Shown here: positions 26,320 through 35,045 of the stretch, one piece after another
Numbering within the stretch: position 1 is the first letter of the stretch
How the letters are laid out: the number at the start of each line of letters is the position of its first letter
Translations under genes and position numbers: made by a program
Notes under the pieces: model-generated
The model's database searches: none
Seen by the model: only the letters and a program-made list of their open reading frames with translations
Told to the model about the DNA's origin: nothing
Assembly: GCF_902833905.1 (NCBI RefSeq)
Contig: NZ_CADFGP010000050.1
Coordinates: forward strand, 1 to 50,367
DNA length: 50,367 bases
Reading direction: 5' to 3'
Source: Paraburkholderia tuberum STM678
GTDB lineage: Bacteria > Pseudomonadota > Gammaproteobacteria > Burkholderiales > Burkholderiaceae

Positions 26320-26805
26320 ATGGCAATTCCGGCTTACATGTGGGTCAAGGACGACGGTGGTGCGGACATCAAGGGTTCGGTGACGGTCCAGGGTCGCGAA
26401 GGCAGCGTCGAGCTCGTCGCGTTCGACCATGGCGTGAACATCCCGACCGACGGCAACACGGGCAAGCTGACCGGTACGCGCGTGCACAAGCCGATCAAGC
26501 TGACCAAGGAAACCGATGCGTCGACGCCGTACCTGTACAAGGCGGTGACGAGCGGTCAGACGCTGAAGTCGGTCGAGATCAAGTGGTACAAGATCGACGA
26601 CGCGGGCAAGGAGAAAGAGTACTTCAACACCAGGCTCGACAATGTGAAGATCGTGGCGGTCAACCCGAAGATGCTCGATATCAAGAATCCGGACTACGAG
26701 AAGCACAACCACATTGAAGAGGTCGAGTTGCGCTACGAGACGATCACGTGGTCGTACAAGGACGGCAACATCATCCACAAGGATACCTGGAACGAGCGTT
26801 CCTGA
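26320..26805 (+). CDS. hcp: T6SS tube protein Hcp (TssD)
   Basis: This 161-residue protein starts MAIPAYMWVKDDGGADIKGS and shows the Hcp pattern (VELVAFDHGVNIPTD, RVHKPIKLTKETDASTPYLY, EEVELRYETITWSYKDGNI). Hexamers stack into the inner tube that is fired by sheath contraction and can carry small effectors. A strong ribosome site (GGGAGTG) precedes it. It stands apart from neighbours, with 98 bases upstream and a strong terminator downstream, which fits its usual high separate expression. Confidence 0.96.
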   Translation: MAIPAYMWVKDDGGADIKGSVTVQGREGSVELVAFDHGVNIPTDGNTGKLTGTRVHKPIKLTKETDASTPYLYKAVTSGQTLKSVEIKWYKIDDAGKEKEYFNTRLDNVKIVAVNPKMLDIKNPDYEKHNHIEEVELRYETITWSYKDGNIIHKDTWNERS

Positions 26806-26866
26806 TCCTGGCCACAAGCCATGTTGTGCCGGAACCGGTACTGCACCCCGCAGCCGGTTCCTTGTT

Positions 26867-26898
26867 TGCCAGCCCCGTACGTGGGCTGGCACTTTTTT
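26867..26898 (+). terminator. Rho-independent terminator after hcp
   Basis: A perfect nine-base stem (TGCCAGCCC at 26867-26875, GGGCTGGCA at 26883-26891) around a seven-base loop is followed by TTTTTT. It lies 62 bases after the hcp stop and 50 bases before clpV. It should limit read-through so that hcp mRNA is more abundant than the downstream genes. Confidence 0.85.
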
Positions 26899-26947
26899 GA
26901 TACGGGTAGAGCGGCGTTTCTGCCCCGTTCCGTGATACGGCATTGAT

Positions 26948-29689
26948 ATGACACTGCGCGACTCTACCCACCTGCTTCGCCGGCTCAACCCGCACTGCGC
27001 GAGAGCGCTCGAGGCCGCTGCGAGCCTCTGCCAGACGCGCCTTGCGGACGAGATCACCGTCGAGCACTGGCTGCTCAAGCTTATCGAGGCGGACGACGGC
27101 GACATTCCCGCGATCCTGTGCCACTACGGAATCGACATCAATGCCGTCTGGGACGCGCTGATCGCGGCGATCGATCACCTGCCCCGCAACCTGCGCGGCA
27201 AACCCGCCCTTTCCCTGCAGCTGGCGACCGTGCTGCAGGATGCCTGGAACTGGGCATCATCGCAGGAGGCCGACCAGCCCATCCGTTCTGGTCATCTGTT
27301 GCAGGCGATTGTTGACGCGCCGCACGTGCTGCGTGCGCAAAACGCGTGGCCGCTGCTGTCGGTCAGTAGCGCGCAGATCCAGCGCCTGATCCCGCGACTC
27401 GGCCACCAGTCCTGCGAAAACCAGCCCGACGAAGCAGAACCGGCGGCGCCAACGACAGCGCCAGCATCCGGAGTCGACGCAAGCCAACCGCCGTCGGCCA
27501 CGAGTGCGCCCACGAAACATGCGCCGCCGCGCTCGACCGACGGCGAGGCACTTGCCCGGTTCGCCATCGACCTGACCGACAAGGCCCGTCGCGGCGAGAT
27601 TGACCCCGTGTTCGGGCGCGAACGCGAAATCCAGCAGATGGTCGACGTGCTCGCGCGGCGACGCAAGAACAATCCGATCCTCGTCGGCGAGCCGGGTGTT
27701 GGCAAGACCGCGCTGGTCGAAGGCCTCGCGCTACGCGTCGCTGAAGGCAGCGTGCCCAATGTGATCCGCGACGTACGCATTCTGACGCTCGACCTGGGCC
27801 TGCTGCAGGCAGGCGCCGGTGTGAAGGGCGAATTCGAGCAGCGCCTGAAGAACGTGATCGATGAGGTGCAGGCTTCGCCCGTGCCAATCCTGCTCTTCAT
27901 CGACGAAGCCCACACGCTGATCGGCGCGGGCAACGCCGCCGGCGGCGCCGACGCGGCGAACCTGCTGAAACCCGCGCTCGCGCGTGGTGAACTGCGCACG
28001 ATCGCGGCCACCACCTGGTCGGAATACAAGGAATATTTTGAGCGCGACGCGGCACTCGAGCGGCGCTTCCAGATCATCAAGGTCGACGAGCCCGATGACG
28101 AAGCAGCGTGTCTGATGCTGCGGGGGCTCGCGAGCCGCTACGCGAAACACCATAACGTGCATATCCGCGACGAAGCGCTCGTCGCGGCCGTGAAACTCTC
28201 GCGCCGCTATATCCCGGCCCGGCAGTTGCCCGACAAGGCGGTCGACCTGATCGACACGGCCGCGGCGCGCGTGCGCATGGGGCTGGAATCGCCCCCGTCC
28301 GAGCTGCAGCGTGCCCGCGCAGCAGTCGCCGCGATCGAAATTGAACGCTCGACGCTCGACGCGGACGAACGGGCCGGCGCTAGCAATGTCACTGCGGACG
28401 TCACGCCGCGACGTGATGCGCTCATTGCTGCTCTTGCTGATGCGAACAGTGAACTGATGGCTTTGCAGGCGCGCTACGAGCATGAGTTGGGGCTTGTCCA
28501 GGCGTTGCATGTACAGCGGGACACGAAAGATTCAAAACCGGATGCCGGAGCGCTTGCGAGCGCGAAGCGGACACTGGCCGATGCACAGGGCAGGACAGCG
28601 CTGGTTTTTGCGGACGTTGATGCGCAGGCGATCGCACGCGTAGTCGCTGAGTGGACCGGCGTGCCGGTCGGCGAACTTGTCGAGGACGAACTCAGGAGCC
28701 TGCTGACGATCGAGGACAGTCTCGCGAAGCGGGTCGTCGCACAGGACGATGCGCTGGCCGCGCTCGCGGAGAGCCTGCGCACCGCCAAGGCGGGGCTGAA
28801 GAGCGAGCGCACGCCGCTCGGCGTGTTCCTGCTGGCTGGTCCCTCGGGCGTCGGCAAGACCGAGACAGCGCTTGCGCTTGCCGATGTGCTATTCGGCGGT
28901 GAGGCGGCGCTCACGACCATCAACATGTCGGAGTACCAGGAAGCACACACGGTGTCGCAACTGAAAGGCTCGCCGCCTGGCTACGTCGGCTATGGCCGCG
29001 GCGGCATCCTGACCGAAGCGGTGCGGCAACGCCCGTACAGCGTCGTGCTGCTCGATGAGATCGAGAAGGCTCATCGCGATGTGCTCGATATCTTTTATCA
29101 GGTGTTCGATCGCGGCATGATGCGCGACGGCGAAGGCCGCGAAATCGACTTCCGCAACTGCGTGATCCTGATGACCTCCAACCTCGGCAGCGCGCAGATC
29201 GACGAGGCGACAGCGGAGAACCCGGCCATCTCGCAGGCCGAACTGCTCGAGGCGATCCATCCGCAGCTCGTTGCGCACTTCCAGCCCGCGCTGCTCGCGC
29301 GCTTCCAGACGCTGGCGTATCGCCCTCTGGACGCAGGTGCGCTCGCTTCGATCGTGCGGCTCAAGCTCGCGAAAATCGCCGACCGTCTGCGCAGGCAGCA
29401 CGACGTCGCATTGACCGCCGATGACGCCCTGACCGATTCACTCGCGCAGCGTTGCCTCGCGCGTGAATCGGGTGCGCGCAACGTCGATGCGTTCCTCAAC
29501 CAGCGGATCCTGCCCGCCTTGTCGCGCGAACTGCTCACGCGGATGGCGAACGGCGCGGCGCCGGCGGAAATCCGGCTGTCGAGTTCGCCTGAAGGGAATC
29601 TCACGATCGACTTTCTAGATCGTGGTGACGCATTTGCGGCAGCCGTTGCGCATGTGAGCGACGCGGTGCCGGCCGGCGCCAGCGCCTGA
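26948..29689 (+). CDS. clpV: T6SS ATPase ClpV (TssH)
   Basis: The 913-residue protein has a ClpN-type N-domain (starting near the ARALEAAASLCQTRLADEIT stretch) and a first AAA+ module with Walker A GEPGVGKTA (about residue 247) and LLFIDEAHTLIGAG. A middle coiled-coil follows, then a second AAA+ module with GPSGVGKTE (about residue 631) and the SEYQEAHTVSQLKGSPPGYV loop. ClpV hexamers disassemble contracted TssBC sheaths so the subunits can be reused. Length and motifs are intact. It begins after the hcp terminator, so it may have its own weak promoter or depend on read-through. Confidence 0.95.
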   Translation: MTLRDSTHLLRRLNPHCARALEAAASLCQTRLADEITVEHWLLKLIEADDGDIPAILCHYGIDINAVWDALIAAIDHLPRNLRGKPALSLQLATVLQDAWNWASSQEADQPIRSGHLLQAIVDAPHVLRAQNAWPLLSVSSAQIQRLIPRLGHQSCENQPDEAEPAAPTTAPASGVDASQPPSATSAPTKHAPPRSTDGEALARFAIDLTDKARRGEIDPVFGREREIQQMVDVLARRRKNNPILVGEPGVGKTALVEGLALRVAEGSVPNVIRDVRILTLDLGLLQAGAGVKGEFEQRLKNVIDEVQASPVPILLFIDEAHTLIGAGNAAGGADAANLLKPALARGELRTIAATTWSEYKEYFERDAALERRFQIIKVDEPDDEAACLMLRGLASRYAKHHNVHIRDEALVAAVKLSRRYIPARQLPDKAVDLIDTAAARVRMGLESPPSELQRARAAVAAIEIERSTLDADERAGASNVTADVTPRRDALIAALADANSELMALQARYEHELGLVQALHVQRDTKDSKPDAGALASAKRTLADAQGRTALVFADVDAQAIARVVAEWTGVPVGELVEDELRSLLTIEDSLAKRVVAQDDALAALAESLRTAKAGLKSERTPLGVFLLAGPSGVGKTETALALADVLFGGEAALTTINMSEYQEAHTVSQLKGSPPGYVGYGRGGILTEAVRQRPYSVVLLDEIEKAHRDVLDIFYQVFDRGMMRDGEGREIDFRNCVILMTSNLGSAQIDEATAENPAISQAELLEAIHPQLVAHFQPALLARFQTLAYRPLDAGALASIVRLKLAKIADRLRRQHDVALTADDALTDSLAQRCLARESGARNVDAFLNQRILPALSRELLTRMANGAAPAEIRLSSSPEGNLTIDFLDRGDAFAAAVAHVSDAVPAGASA

Positions 29690-29700
29690 CGGAGCAGACG

Positions 29701-30120
29701 ATGGCAGGCCCCTCGCTCTACGACATGCTCCTTGGCCAGATCGGCGGTGAGTCGCTCGACGCCTATGACGACAGAACGCTGGAAATCATGAGCGTGCAAC
29801 AGAATGTGCGGCGCATCCTCAACACGCGCGCGGGCGCGCTCAAGCATCTGCCCGATTATGGTCTGCCGGACCTCACGAACATCTACAAGGCGCTGCCCGC
29901 TTCGTCCCACCTGCTCAGGCAGCAGATGGAGGCAACGCTCTTGAAGTACGAACCCCGGATCCGTGCGATCGACGTCGAGATCATCGACAATCAGGACCCC
30001 GGCGTGCTCGTGAGCTTCGAGATGACGTGCCACATGAAGAAGGCCGGCCTGGTGCGGTTCGGCACGTACTTCGAGCCGCCGGGACGCATGCGACTTGAGC
30101 GGAAGACTGAAGCAAAGTAG
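29701..30120 (+). CDS. tssE: T6SS baseplate protein TssE (gp25-like)
   Basis: This 139-residue gp25/lysozyme-like protein contains SVQQNVRRILNTRAGALKHL and PDYGLPDLTNIY, the core TssE signature that primes sheath polymerisation on the baseplate. It is preceded by a good ribosome site and starts 11 bases after clpV. It is the last gene of the rightward T6SS arm. Confidence 0.93.
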   Translation: MAGPSLYDMLLGQIGGESLDAYDDRTLEIMSVQQNVRRILNTRAGALKHLPDYGLPDLTNIYKALPASSHLLRQQMEATLLKYEPRIRAIDVEIIDNQDPGVLVSFEMTCHMKKAGLVRFGTYFEPPGRMRLERKTEAK

Positions 30121-30398
30121 CCCTTCGATGAGTGAAGAACCCGATAGCCAGAAACCTTTGCGGTGCGCAAAAAAAGTTCGTCGCGGATTTTTGCTGCAAG
30201 TCGAATGCGCTTTTCTCCGGGCGTAGCCCAAGCCCTCCTAGTTTTCGCCTGCTTCGATGCAGACTTCGTTGCGCGTCCCCGAAGGGGCTCCCGCCCCTGC
30301 TTTCGCATGCTGAAACGTCAGTCCGATATTCCGCATTATGAGAGACGCGTGACACTCTTTATTTTTCACTGGACTCGATACCCGTCTCCGAAATTTAC
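30121..30398. other. Gap between the T6SS locus and the catabolic operon
   Basis: No gene was recognised. A weak AT-stem (GCAAAAA at 30167-30173 with TTTTTGC at 30188-30194) follows tssE and is not a convincing terminator. The rest is unremarkable apart from rising A+T toward the promoter at 30399. Confidence 0.5.
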
Positions 30399-30427
30399 TT
30401 GACATCTAAACTATCAAAACCTAAATT
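30399..30427 (+). promoter_or_regulatory. Sigma70-type promoter with overlapping palindrome for the CoA-dependent catabolic operon
   Basis: TTGACA (30399-30404) is separated by 17 bases from TAAATT (30422-30427), giving a consensus -35 and a reasonable -10. The sequence TTGACATCTAAACTATCAA (30399-30417) is an imperfect palindrome (TTGA at one end, TCAA at the other) lying over the -35 and spacer. It has the size expected for a MarR-family operator. The operon encodes a MarR protein, so autoregulation by release on binding an aryl-CoA ligand is plausible inference. Confidence 0.6.
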
Positions 30428-30461
30428 AATCTCACCGCAGAGTTCATTTTGGGGAACCAGC

Positions 30462-32846
30462 ATGCGCATAGTCTGTATCGGCGGCGGTCCGGCCGGTTTG
30501 TACTTCGGTCTGTTGATGAAACAACGCAACCCCGGCCATGAAGTCATGGTAATCGAGCGCAACCGCGCCTACGACACCTTCGGCTGGGGCGTCGTGTTCT
30601 CCGACCAGACGCTCGGCAATCTGCGCGCCGCCGACGCCCCGAGCGCCGAGGCGATTCTCGACGCGTTCAATCACTGGGACGACATCGAGATTCACTTTCG
30701 CGGCCGCAGCGTGCGCTCATCGGGCCACGGTTTTTGCGGCATCGGTCGCAAACGTCTGCTGAATATCCTGCAAGCGCGCTGCGAAGAACTCGGCGTGAAG
30801 CTCGTGTTCGAAACCCAGGTCGTGGACGACAGCGCGTACGACGCGGACCTGATCATCGCGAGCGACGGCCTGAACAGCCTCGTGCGCCAGAAATACGCGG
30901 ATACCTACCAGCCGGACATCGACGTGCGCGACTGCCGCTTCGTGTGGCTCGGCACGAAGAAGCTGTTCGACGCGTTCACGTTCGCGTTCGAGCAAACCGA
31001 ATTCGGCTGGTTCCAGGCGCACGCCTACCGCTTCGACGATCAAACCTCGACGTTCATCGTCGAAACACCGGAACGCGTGTGGCGCGCCGCCGGTCTCGAC
31101 GAAATGAGCAAGGAAGACAGCATCGCGTTCTGCGAGAAGCTGTTCGCGAAGTACCTCGACGGCAACGCGCTGATGTCGAACGCGGCGCATCTGCGCGGCT
31201 CGTCGCAATGGATCCGTTTTCCGCGCGTCGTCAACAAGGAATGGGTGCATTGGCGCAGCAACGCGAACGGCACACGAACGCCGATCGTGCTGATGGGCGA
31301 CGCCGCGCACACCGCGCACTTCTCGATCGGCTCGGGCACCAAGCTCGCGCTCGAAGACGCGATCGAACTCGCGAACAGCATCAGCGCGCACCCGGGTTCG
31401 CGCCTGGACGATCTGGCCGCCGCATTGAAGCACTACACCGAAGTACGCAGCGTCGACGTGCTGCGCATCCAGAACGCCGCGCGCAATTCGACCGAATGGT
31501 TCGAGCACGTCGATCGTTATACGTCGTTCGAGCCGGAACAGTTCGCGTATTCGTTGCTCACGCGCTCGCAGCGCATCTCGCACGAAAACCTGCGCGAGCG
31601 CGATGCGCAGTATCTGTCCGGTTTCGAGGACTGGCTCGCGAAGCGCGCGGGTGTCGAGCGCGCCGCGAACAGGCATTCGATTCCGCCGATGTTCACCCCC
31701 TTGAAGGTGCGCGGCGTCAAGCTGAAAAATCGCGTGATGGTGTCGCCGATGGCGCAGTACTCGGCGGTAAACGGCGTGGCCGGCGACTATCACCTGATGC
31801 ATCTCGGCGCGCGCGCGATGGGCGGCGCCGCGCTCGTGATGACCGAGATGACCTGCGTGTCGCCCGAAGCGCGTATCACGCCCGGATGCCCGGGCATGTA
31901 CGCGCCCGAGCATCTGGTCGCGTGGAAACGCATCGTCGATCTGGTCCATCTGCAATCGGATGCGAAGATCGGCATCCAGCTCGGCCACTCGGGCGCGAAA
32001 GGTTCGACGCGCGTCGCGTGGGAAGGCATCGATCAGCCGCTCGACGAAGGCAACTGGCCACTCGTTTCGGCGTCGCCGCAGCAGTATCTGCGCGGTATCA
32101 GCCAGCATTCGCGCGAAGCCACACATGACGAACTGCGCGCCATCGAGCAGCAGTTCGTCGAGGCGACGCGCATGTCGATCGAAGCGGGTTTCGACTGGCT
32201 CGAACTGCACTGCGCGCATGGCTATTTCCTGTCGAGCTTCCTGTCGCCGCTCACGAATCACCGTTCCGACACATACGGCGGTCCGCTCGAAAACCGTCTG
32301 CGTTATCCGCTGCAGGTATTCAGCGCGATCCGCGCGGTGTGGCCGCAAGACAAGCCAATCTCGGTGCGGATTTCGGCGCACGACTGGGTCGATGGCGGCA
32401 ACACGCCCGACGACGCCGTCAAGATCGCGCAAGCGTTCAAGGCGGCCGGCGCGGACATGATCGACGTGTCGTCGGGCCAGGTCAGCAAGGAAGAAAAGCC
32501 CGTGTTTGGCCGCATGTTCCAGACGCCGTTCGCCGATCGCGTGCGCAACGAAGCCGGCATCGCGACGATCGCGGTCGGTGCGATTTCGGAAGCGGACCAC
32601 GTGAACAGCATCATCGCGGCGGGTCGCGCCGATCTGTGCGCGATCGCGCGTCCGCATCTCGCGAATCCGTCGTGGACGTTGAACGAAGCGGCAAAGATCG
32701 GCTATCTCGACGTCGCGTGGCCGAAACCCTATACCGCCGCGAAAATGCAGCTCGAACGCAACCTCGAACGCGAGCGTGCGCAGGCCATCGCCAACGCCGG
32801 CCTCACGGCGCAACAACGCGCGCAACGCGCCGAAGGAACCGTGTGA
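30462..32846 (+). CDS. 2-aminobenzoyl-CoA monooxygenase/reductase (salicylyl-CoA 5-hydroxylase type), two-domain flavoprotein
   Basis: The 794-residue product joins two flavoenzymes. Residues 1 to about 390 are a single-component FAD monooxygenase (GGGPAG at 7-12; second FAD motif GDAAHTAHFSIGSG from about 279). From about residue 405 to 770 it is an old-yellow-enzyme-type reductase (PMFTPLKVRGVKLKNRVMVS, then ELHCAHGYFLSSFLSPLTNH). This architecture is that of the Azoarcus 2-aminobenzoyl-CoA monooxygenase/reductase, which hydroxylates and then reduces the ring; close homologues are labelled salicylyl-CoA 5-hydroxylase. The start at 30462 has GGGGAA eight bases upstream. It is the first gene of the operon and its stop overlaps the next start as GTGA. 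Anthranilate rather than salicylate is favoured because of the RidA and beta-oxidation-like neighbours. Confidence 0.88.
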   Translation: MRIVCIGGGPAGLYFGLLMKQRNPGHEVMVIERNRAYDTFGWGVVFSDQTLGNLRAADAPSAEAILDAFNHWDDIEIHFRGRSVRSSGHGFCGIGRKRLLNILQARCEELGVKLVFETQVVDDSAYDADLIIASDGLNSLVRQKYADTYQPDIDVRDCRFVWLGTKKLFDAFTFAFEQTEFGWFQAHAYRFDDQTSTFIVETPERVWRAAGLDEMSKEDSIAFCEKLFAKYLDGNALMSNAAHLRGSSQWIRFPRVVNKEWVHWRSNANGTRTPIVLMGDAAHTAHFSIGSGTKLALEDAIELANSISAHPGSRLDDLAAALKHYTEVRSVDVLRIQNAARNSTEWFEHVDRYTSFEPEQFAYSLLTRSQRISHENLRERDAQYLSGFEDWLAKRAGVERAANRHSIPPMFTPLKVRGVKLKNRVMVSPMAQYSAVNGVAGDYHLMHLGARAMGGAALVMTEMTCVSPEARITPGCPGMYAPEHLVAWKRIVDLVHLQSDAKIGIQLGHSGAKGSTRVAWEGIDQPLDEGNWPLVSASPQQYLRGISQHSREATHDELRAIEQQFVEATRMSIEAGFDWLELHCAHGYFLSSFLSPLTNHRSDTYGGPLENRLRYPLQVFSAIRAVWPQDKPISVRISAHDWVDGGNTPDDAVKIAQAFKAAGADMIDVSSGQVSKEEKPVFGRMFQTPFADRVRNEAGIATIAVGAISEADHVNSIIAAGRADLCAIARPHLANPSWTLNEAAKIGYLDVAWPKPYTAAKMQLERNLERERAQAIANAGLTAQQRAQRAEGTV

Positions 32847-33616
32847 ACACCTCGGACACTCCTCTCGCCGGACAACACGCGGTCGTCACCGGCGGCGGCA
32901 GCGGCATCGGCGCGGCCATCGCGCAGGCGCTGCTGCGCGCCGGCGCGCGCGTCACGCTGATGGGCCGCAACGCGCAACGCCTCGACACGCAGCGCGAGCA
33001 ATGCGCGGCGCTCGGCGACGTCGCGTGTATCAGCGTGGACGTCACGCAAGAAGATTCGGTGGCGCGCGCATTCGAGCAGGCGGGCGCCGTCGATATCCTC
33101 GTGAACAACGCGGGCCAGGCGCAGGCCGCGCCGTTCACGCACACCGATATCGCGCTGTGGCAACGCATGCTCGACGTGAATCTGACTGGCGTGTTTCTCG
33201 GCACGCGCGCCGTCCTGCCCGGCATGCTCGAGCGTGGCTATGGCCGCATCGTCAACGTCGCGAGCACCGCGGGGCAAATCGGTTATGCGTACGTCGCCGC
33301 GTATTGCGCCGCGAAGCACGGCGTGATCGGTCTCACGCGCTCGCTCGCGCTCGAAACCGCGACGCGCGGGATCACGGTCAACGCAGTGTGCCCCGGCTAC
33401 ACCGAAACCGAGCTGCTGCATGCCTCGCTCGAACAGATCACGAGCAAGACCTCGCGCACCGAAGCACAGGCGCGCGAAACGCTGCTGCGCTCGAATCCGC
33501 AGCGCCGCTTCGTGAATCCGGAGCAGGTCGCGAACGCGGTGTTGTGGCTGTGCCGCCCCGGCTCGGATGCGATCACGGGGCAATCCATTTCCATTTCGGG
33601 TGGAGAAGTGATGTGA
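32843..33616 (+). CDS. SDR-family NAD(P)-dependent dehydrogenase
   Basis: Starting from GTG at 32843 (overlapping the previous stop), this 257-residue protein is a classical short-chain dehydrogenase. It has the cofactor motif TGGGSGIG (16-23), the NNAGQA motif, catalytic Ser141, and Tyr154-x3-Lys158 in AYCAAKHG. The size and C-terminal SGGEVM fit 3-hydroxyacyl-CoA dehydrogenases and related alcohol dehydrogenases. In this operon it probably oxidises a hydroxyacyl-CoA intermediate after the crotonase step; the substrate is inferred from context only. The long open frame upstream in the same register lies within the preceding gene and is rejected. Confidence 0.88.
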   Translation: MNTSDTPLAGQHAVVTGGGSGIGAAIAQALLRAGARVTLMGRNAQRLDTQREQCAALGDVACISVDVTQEDSVARAFEQAGAVDILVNNAGQAQAAPFTHTDIALWQRMLDVNLTGVFLGTRAVLPGMLERGYGRIVNVASTAGQIGYAYVAAYCAAKHGVIGLTRSLALETATRGITVNAVCPGYTETELLHASLEQITSKTSRTEAQARETLLRSNPQRRFVNPEQVANAVLWLCRPGSDAITGQSISISGGEVM

Positions 33617-34173
33617 GCAAATCAACGAATGCAAAAAAGACGGCGGCGGCATCGGATGCGAAGCTGTCGCGCAAAGGCGTGGCTCAACCCGCGGAGAACG
33701 TCGTGGACCTCGAAATGAGCACCGGAGCGGACAGCCACATGGGCCTGCGTTTGTGGCTGCGCATGCTGACCACCACCAACCTCGTCCAGGCCGAATTGCG
33801 CAAACGTCTGCGCACCGAATTCGACACCACGCTGCCGCGATTCGATCTGATGGCGCAGCTCGAACGACATCCCGATGGCCTGAAGATGACCGAGCTATCG
33901 CGCCGTTTGATGGTGACGGGCGGCAACGTCACTGGCATCACCGATCAGCTCGAAAAAGAAGGGCTCGTCACGCGCGACACCGATCCAAACGACCGCCGCT
34001 CGATCAGCGTGTGCCTGACGCCCGCTGGCCGCAAGGCGTTCGACAAAATGGCCGTCGCGCACGAGCAATGGGTCGTCGAACTGTTCGGCGGCCTGAGCCT
34101 CGACGAAAAGATGAAGACGCATCAGGACCTCGGCAAGCTCAAGCAGCATCTGCTCGACAGCCTGAGAGGCTGA
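33613..34173 (+). CDS. MarR-family transcriptional regulator
   Basis: The 186-residue protein begins at GTG 33613, overlapping the previous stop (GTGA). It has a basic, low-complexity N-terminal tail of about 40 residues. The MarR winged helix follows: LRTEFDTTLPRFDLMAQLER, then the recognition-helix region GLKMTELSRRLMVTGGNVTG and the wing DTDPNDRRSISVCLTPAG. It is embedded inside the operon between structural genes, so it would autoregulate through the promoter at 30399. The effector is probably an aryl-CoA intermediate, by analogy with other MarR regulators of aromatic CoA pathways (inference). Confidence 0.9.
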   Translation: MSKSTNAKKTAAASDAKLSRKGVAQPAENVVDLEMSTGADSHMGLRLWLRMLTTTNLVQAELRKRLRTEFDTTLPRFDLMAQLERHPDGLKMTELSRRLMVTGGNVTGITDQLEKEGLVTRDTDPNDRRSISVCLTPAGRKAFDKMAVAHEQWVVELFGGLSLDEKMKTHQDLGKLKQHLLDSLRG

Positions 34174-34192
34174 CTTCGCACTGGAGGAATAC

Positions 34193-35044
34193 ATGACACG
34201 ATCCAACGCCGATGCACTGTTGTCCGGCAACCGCCTGACCCTGGCAGGCTACGAGGCGAAGCATGTCGGCTGGTCGGTGACCGACAAGGTCGCGACGATC
34301 ACGCTGAACCGTCCCGAGCGCAAGAACCCGCTGACCTTCGAATCGTATGCGGAGCTGCGCAACCTGTTCCGCGATCTCGCATACGCGACCGACGTGAAAG
34401 CCGTCGTGCTGCACGGCGCGGGCGAAAACTTCTGCTCGGGCGGCGACGTGCACGACATCATCGCCCCGCTGATCGATCTGCCGATGCCCGAGTTGTTGAT
34501 GTTCACGCGTATGACCGGCGACCTCGTCAAGGCAATGCGCCATTGCCCGCAGCCGATCGTCGCAGCCGTCGACGGCGTCTGCGCGGGCGCCGGCGCGATC
34601 CTCGCGATGGCTTCCGATCTGCGCCTCGGCACCGCGCGCAGCAAGCTCGCGTTCCTGTTTACGCGCGTCGGCCTCGCCGGCTGCGACATGGGCGCGTGCG
34701 CGATGCTGCCGCGCATCATCGGCCAGGGACGCGCCGCCGAACTGCTGTTCACCGGCCGCTCGGCAAGCGGCGACGAAGCTCACGCCTGGGGCTTTTACAA
34801 CCGCCTGTGCGACCCGGCCGCGCTCATCGAAGAAACACAGAAGCTCGCCGCCGATCTCGCGGCCGGCCCGAGCTTCGCGCACGGCATGACGAAGAAGATG
34901 CTGCACCAGGAATGGAGTATGAGCATCGACGAAGCGATCGAATCCGAAGCGCAGGCGCAGGCGATCTGCATGGGCACGCGCGATTTCGAGCGCGCGTACA
35001 ACGCGTTCGCGGCGAAGACGCGTCCGGTGTTCGAAGGAGACTGA
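34193..35044 (+). CDS. Enoyl-CoA hydratase/isomerase (crotonase) family protein
   Basis: This 283-residue crotonase-fold protein has the oxyanion-hole segments ENFCSGGDVHDI and VDGVCAGAGAILAMASDLRL. At the position of the first catalytic Glu of hydratases the text is GLAGCDMGACAML, with Asp rather than Glu. It may therefore be a ring-opening or hydrating variant rather than a standard hydratase. GGAGGAATAC supplies a ribosome site 19 bases after the MarR gene. In the operon it should act on the cyclic enoyl-CoA formed by the monooxygenase/reductase and acyl-CoA dehydrogenase; the exact step is inferred. Confidence 0.87.
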   Translation: MTRSNADALLSGNRLTLAGYEAKHVGWSVTDKVATITLNRPERKNPLTFESYAELRNLFRDLAYATDVKAVVLHGAGENFCSGGDVHDIIAPLIDLPMPELLMFTRMTGDLVKAMRHCPQPIVAAVDGVCAGAGAILAMASDLRLGTARSKLAFLFTRVGLAGCDMGACAMLPRIIGQGRAAELLFTGRSASGDEAHAWGFYNRLCDPAALIEETQKLAADLAAGPSFAHGMTKKMLHQEWSMSIDEAIESEAQAQAICMGTRDFERAYNAFAAKTRPVFEGD

Positions 35045-35045
35045 G

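Noticed and set aside
30717..32825. Very long antisense open frame (702 codons) opposite the aryl-CoA monooxygenase
   Set aside because: High-GC genes with biased third positions leave open antisense frames; the translation is Arg/His-rich with no family sequence.
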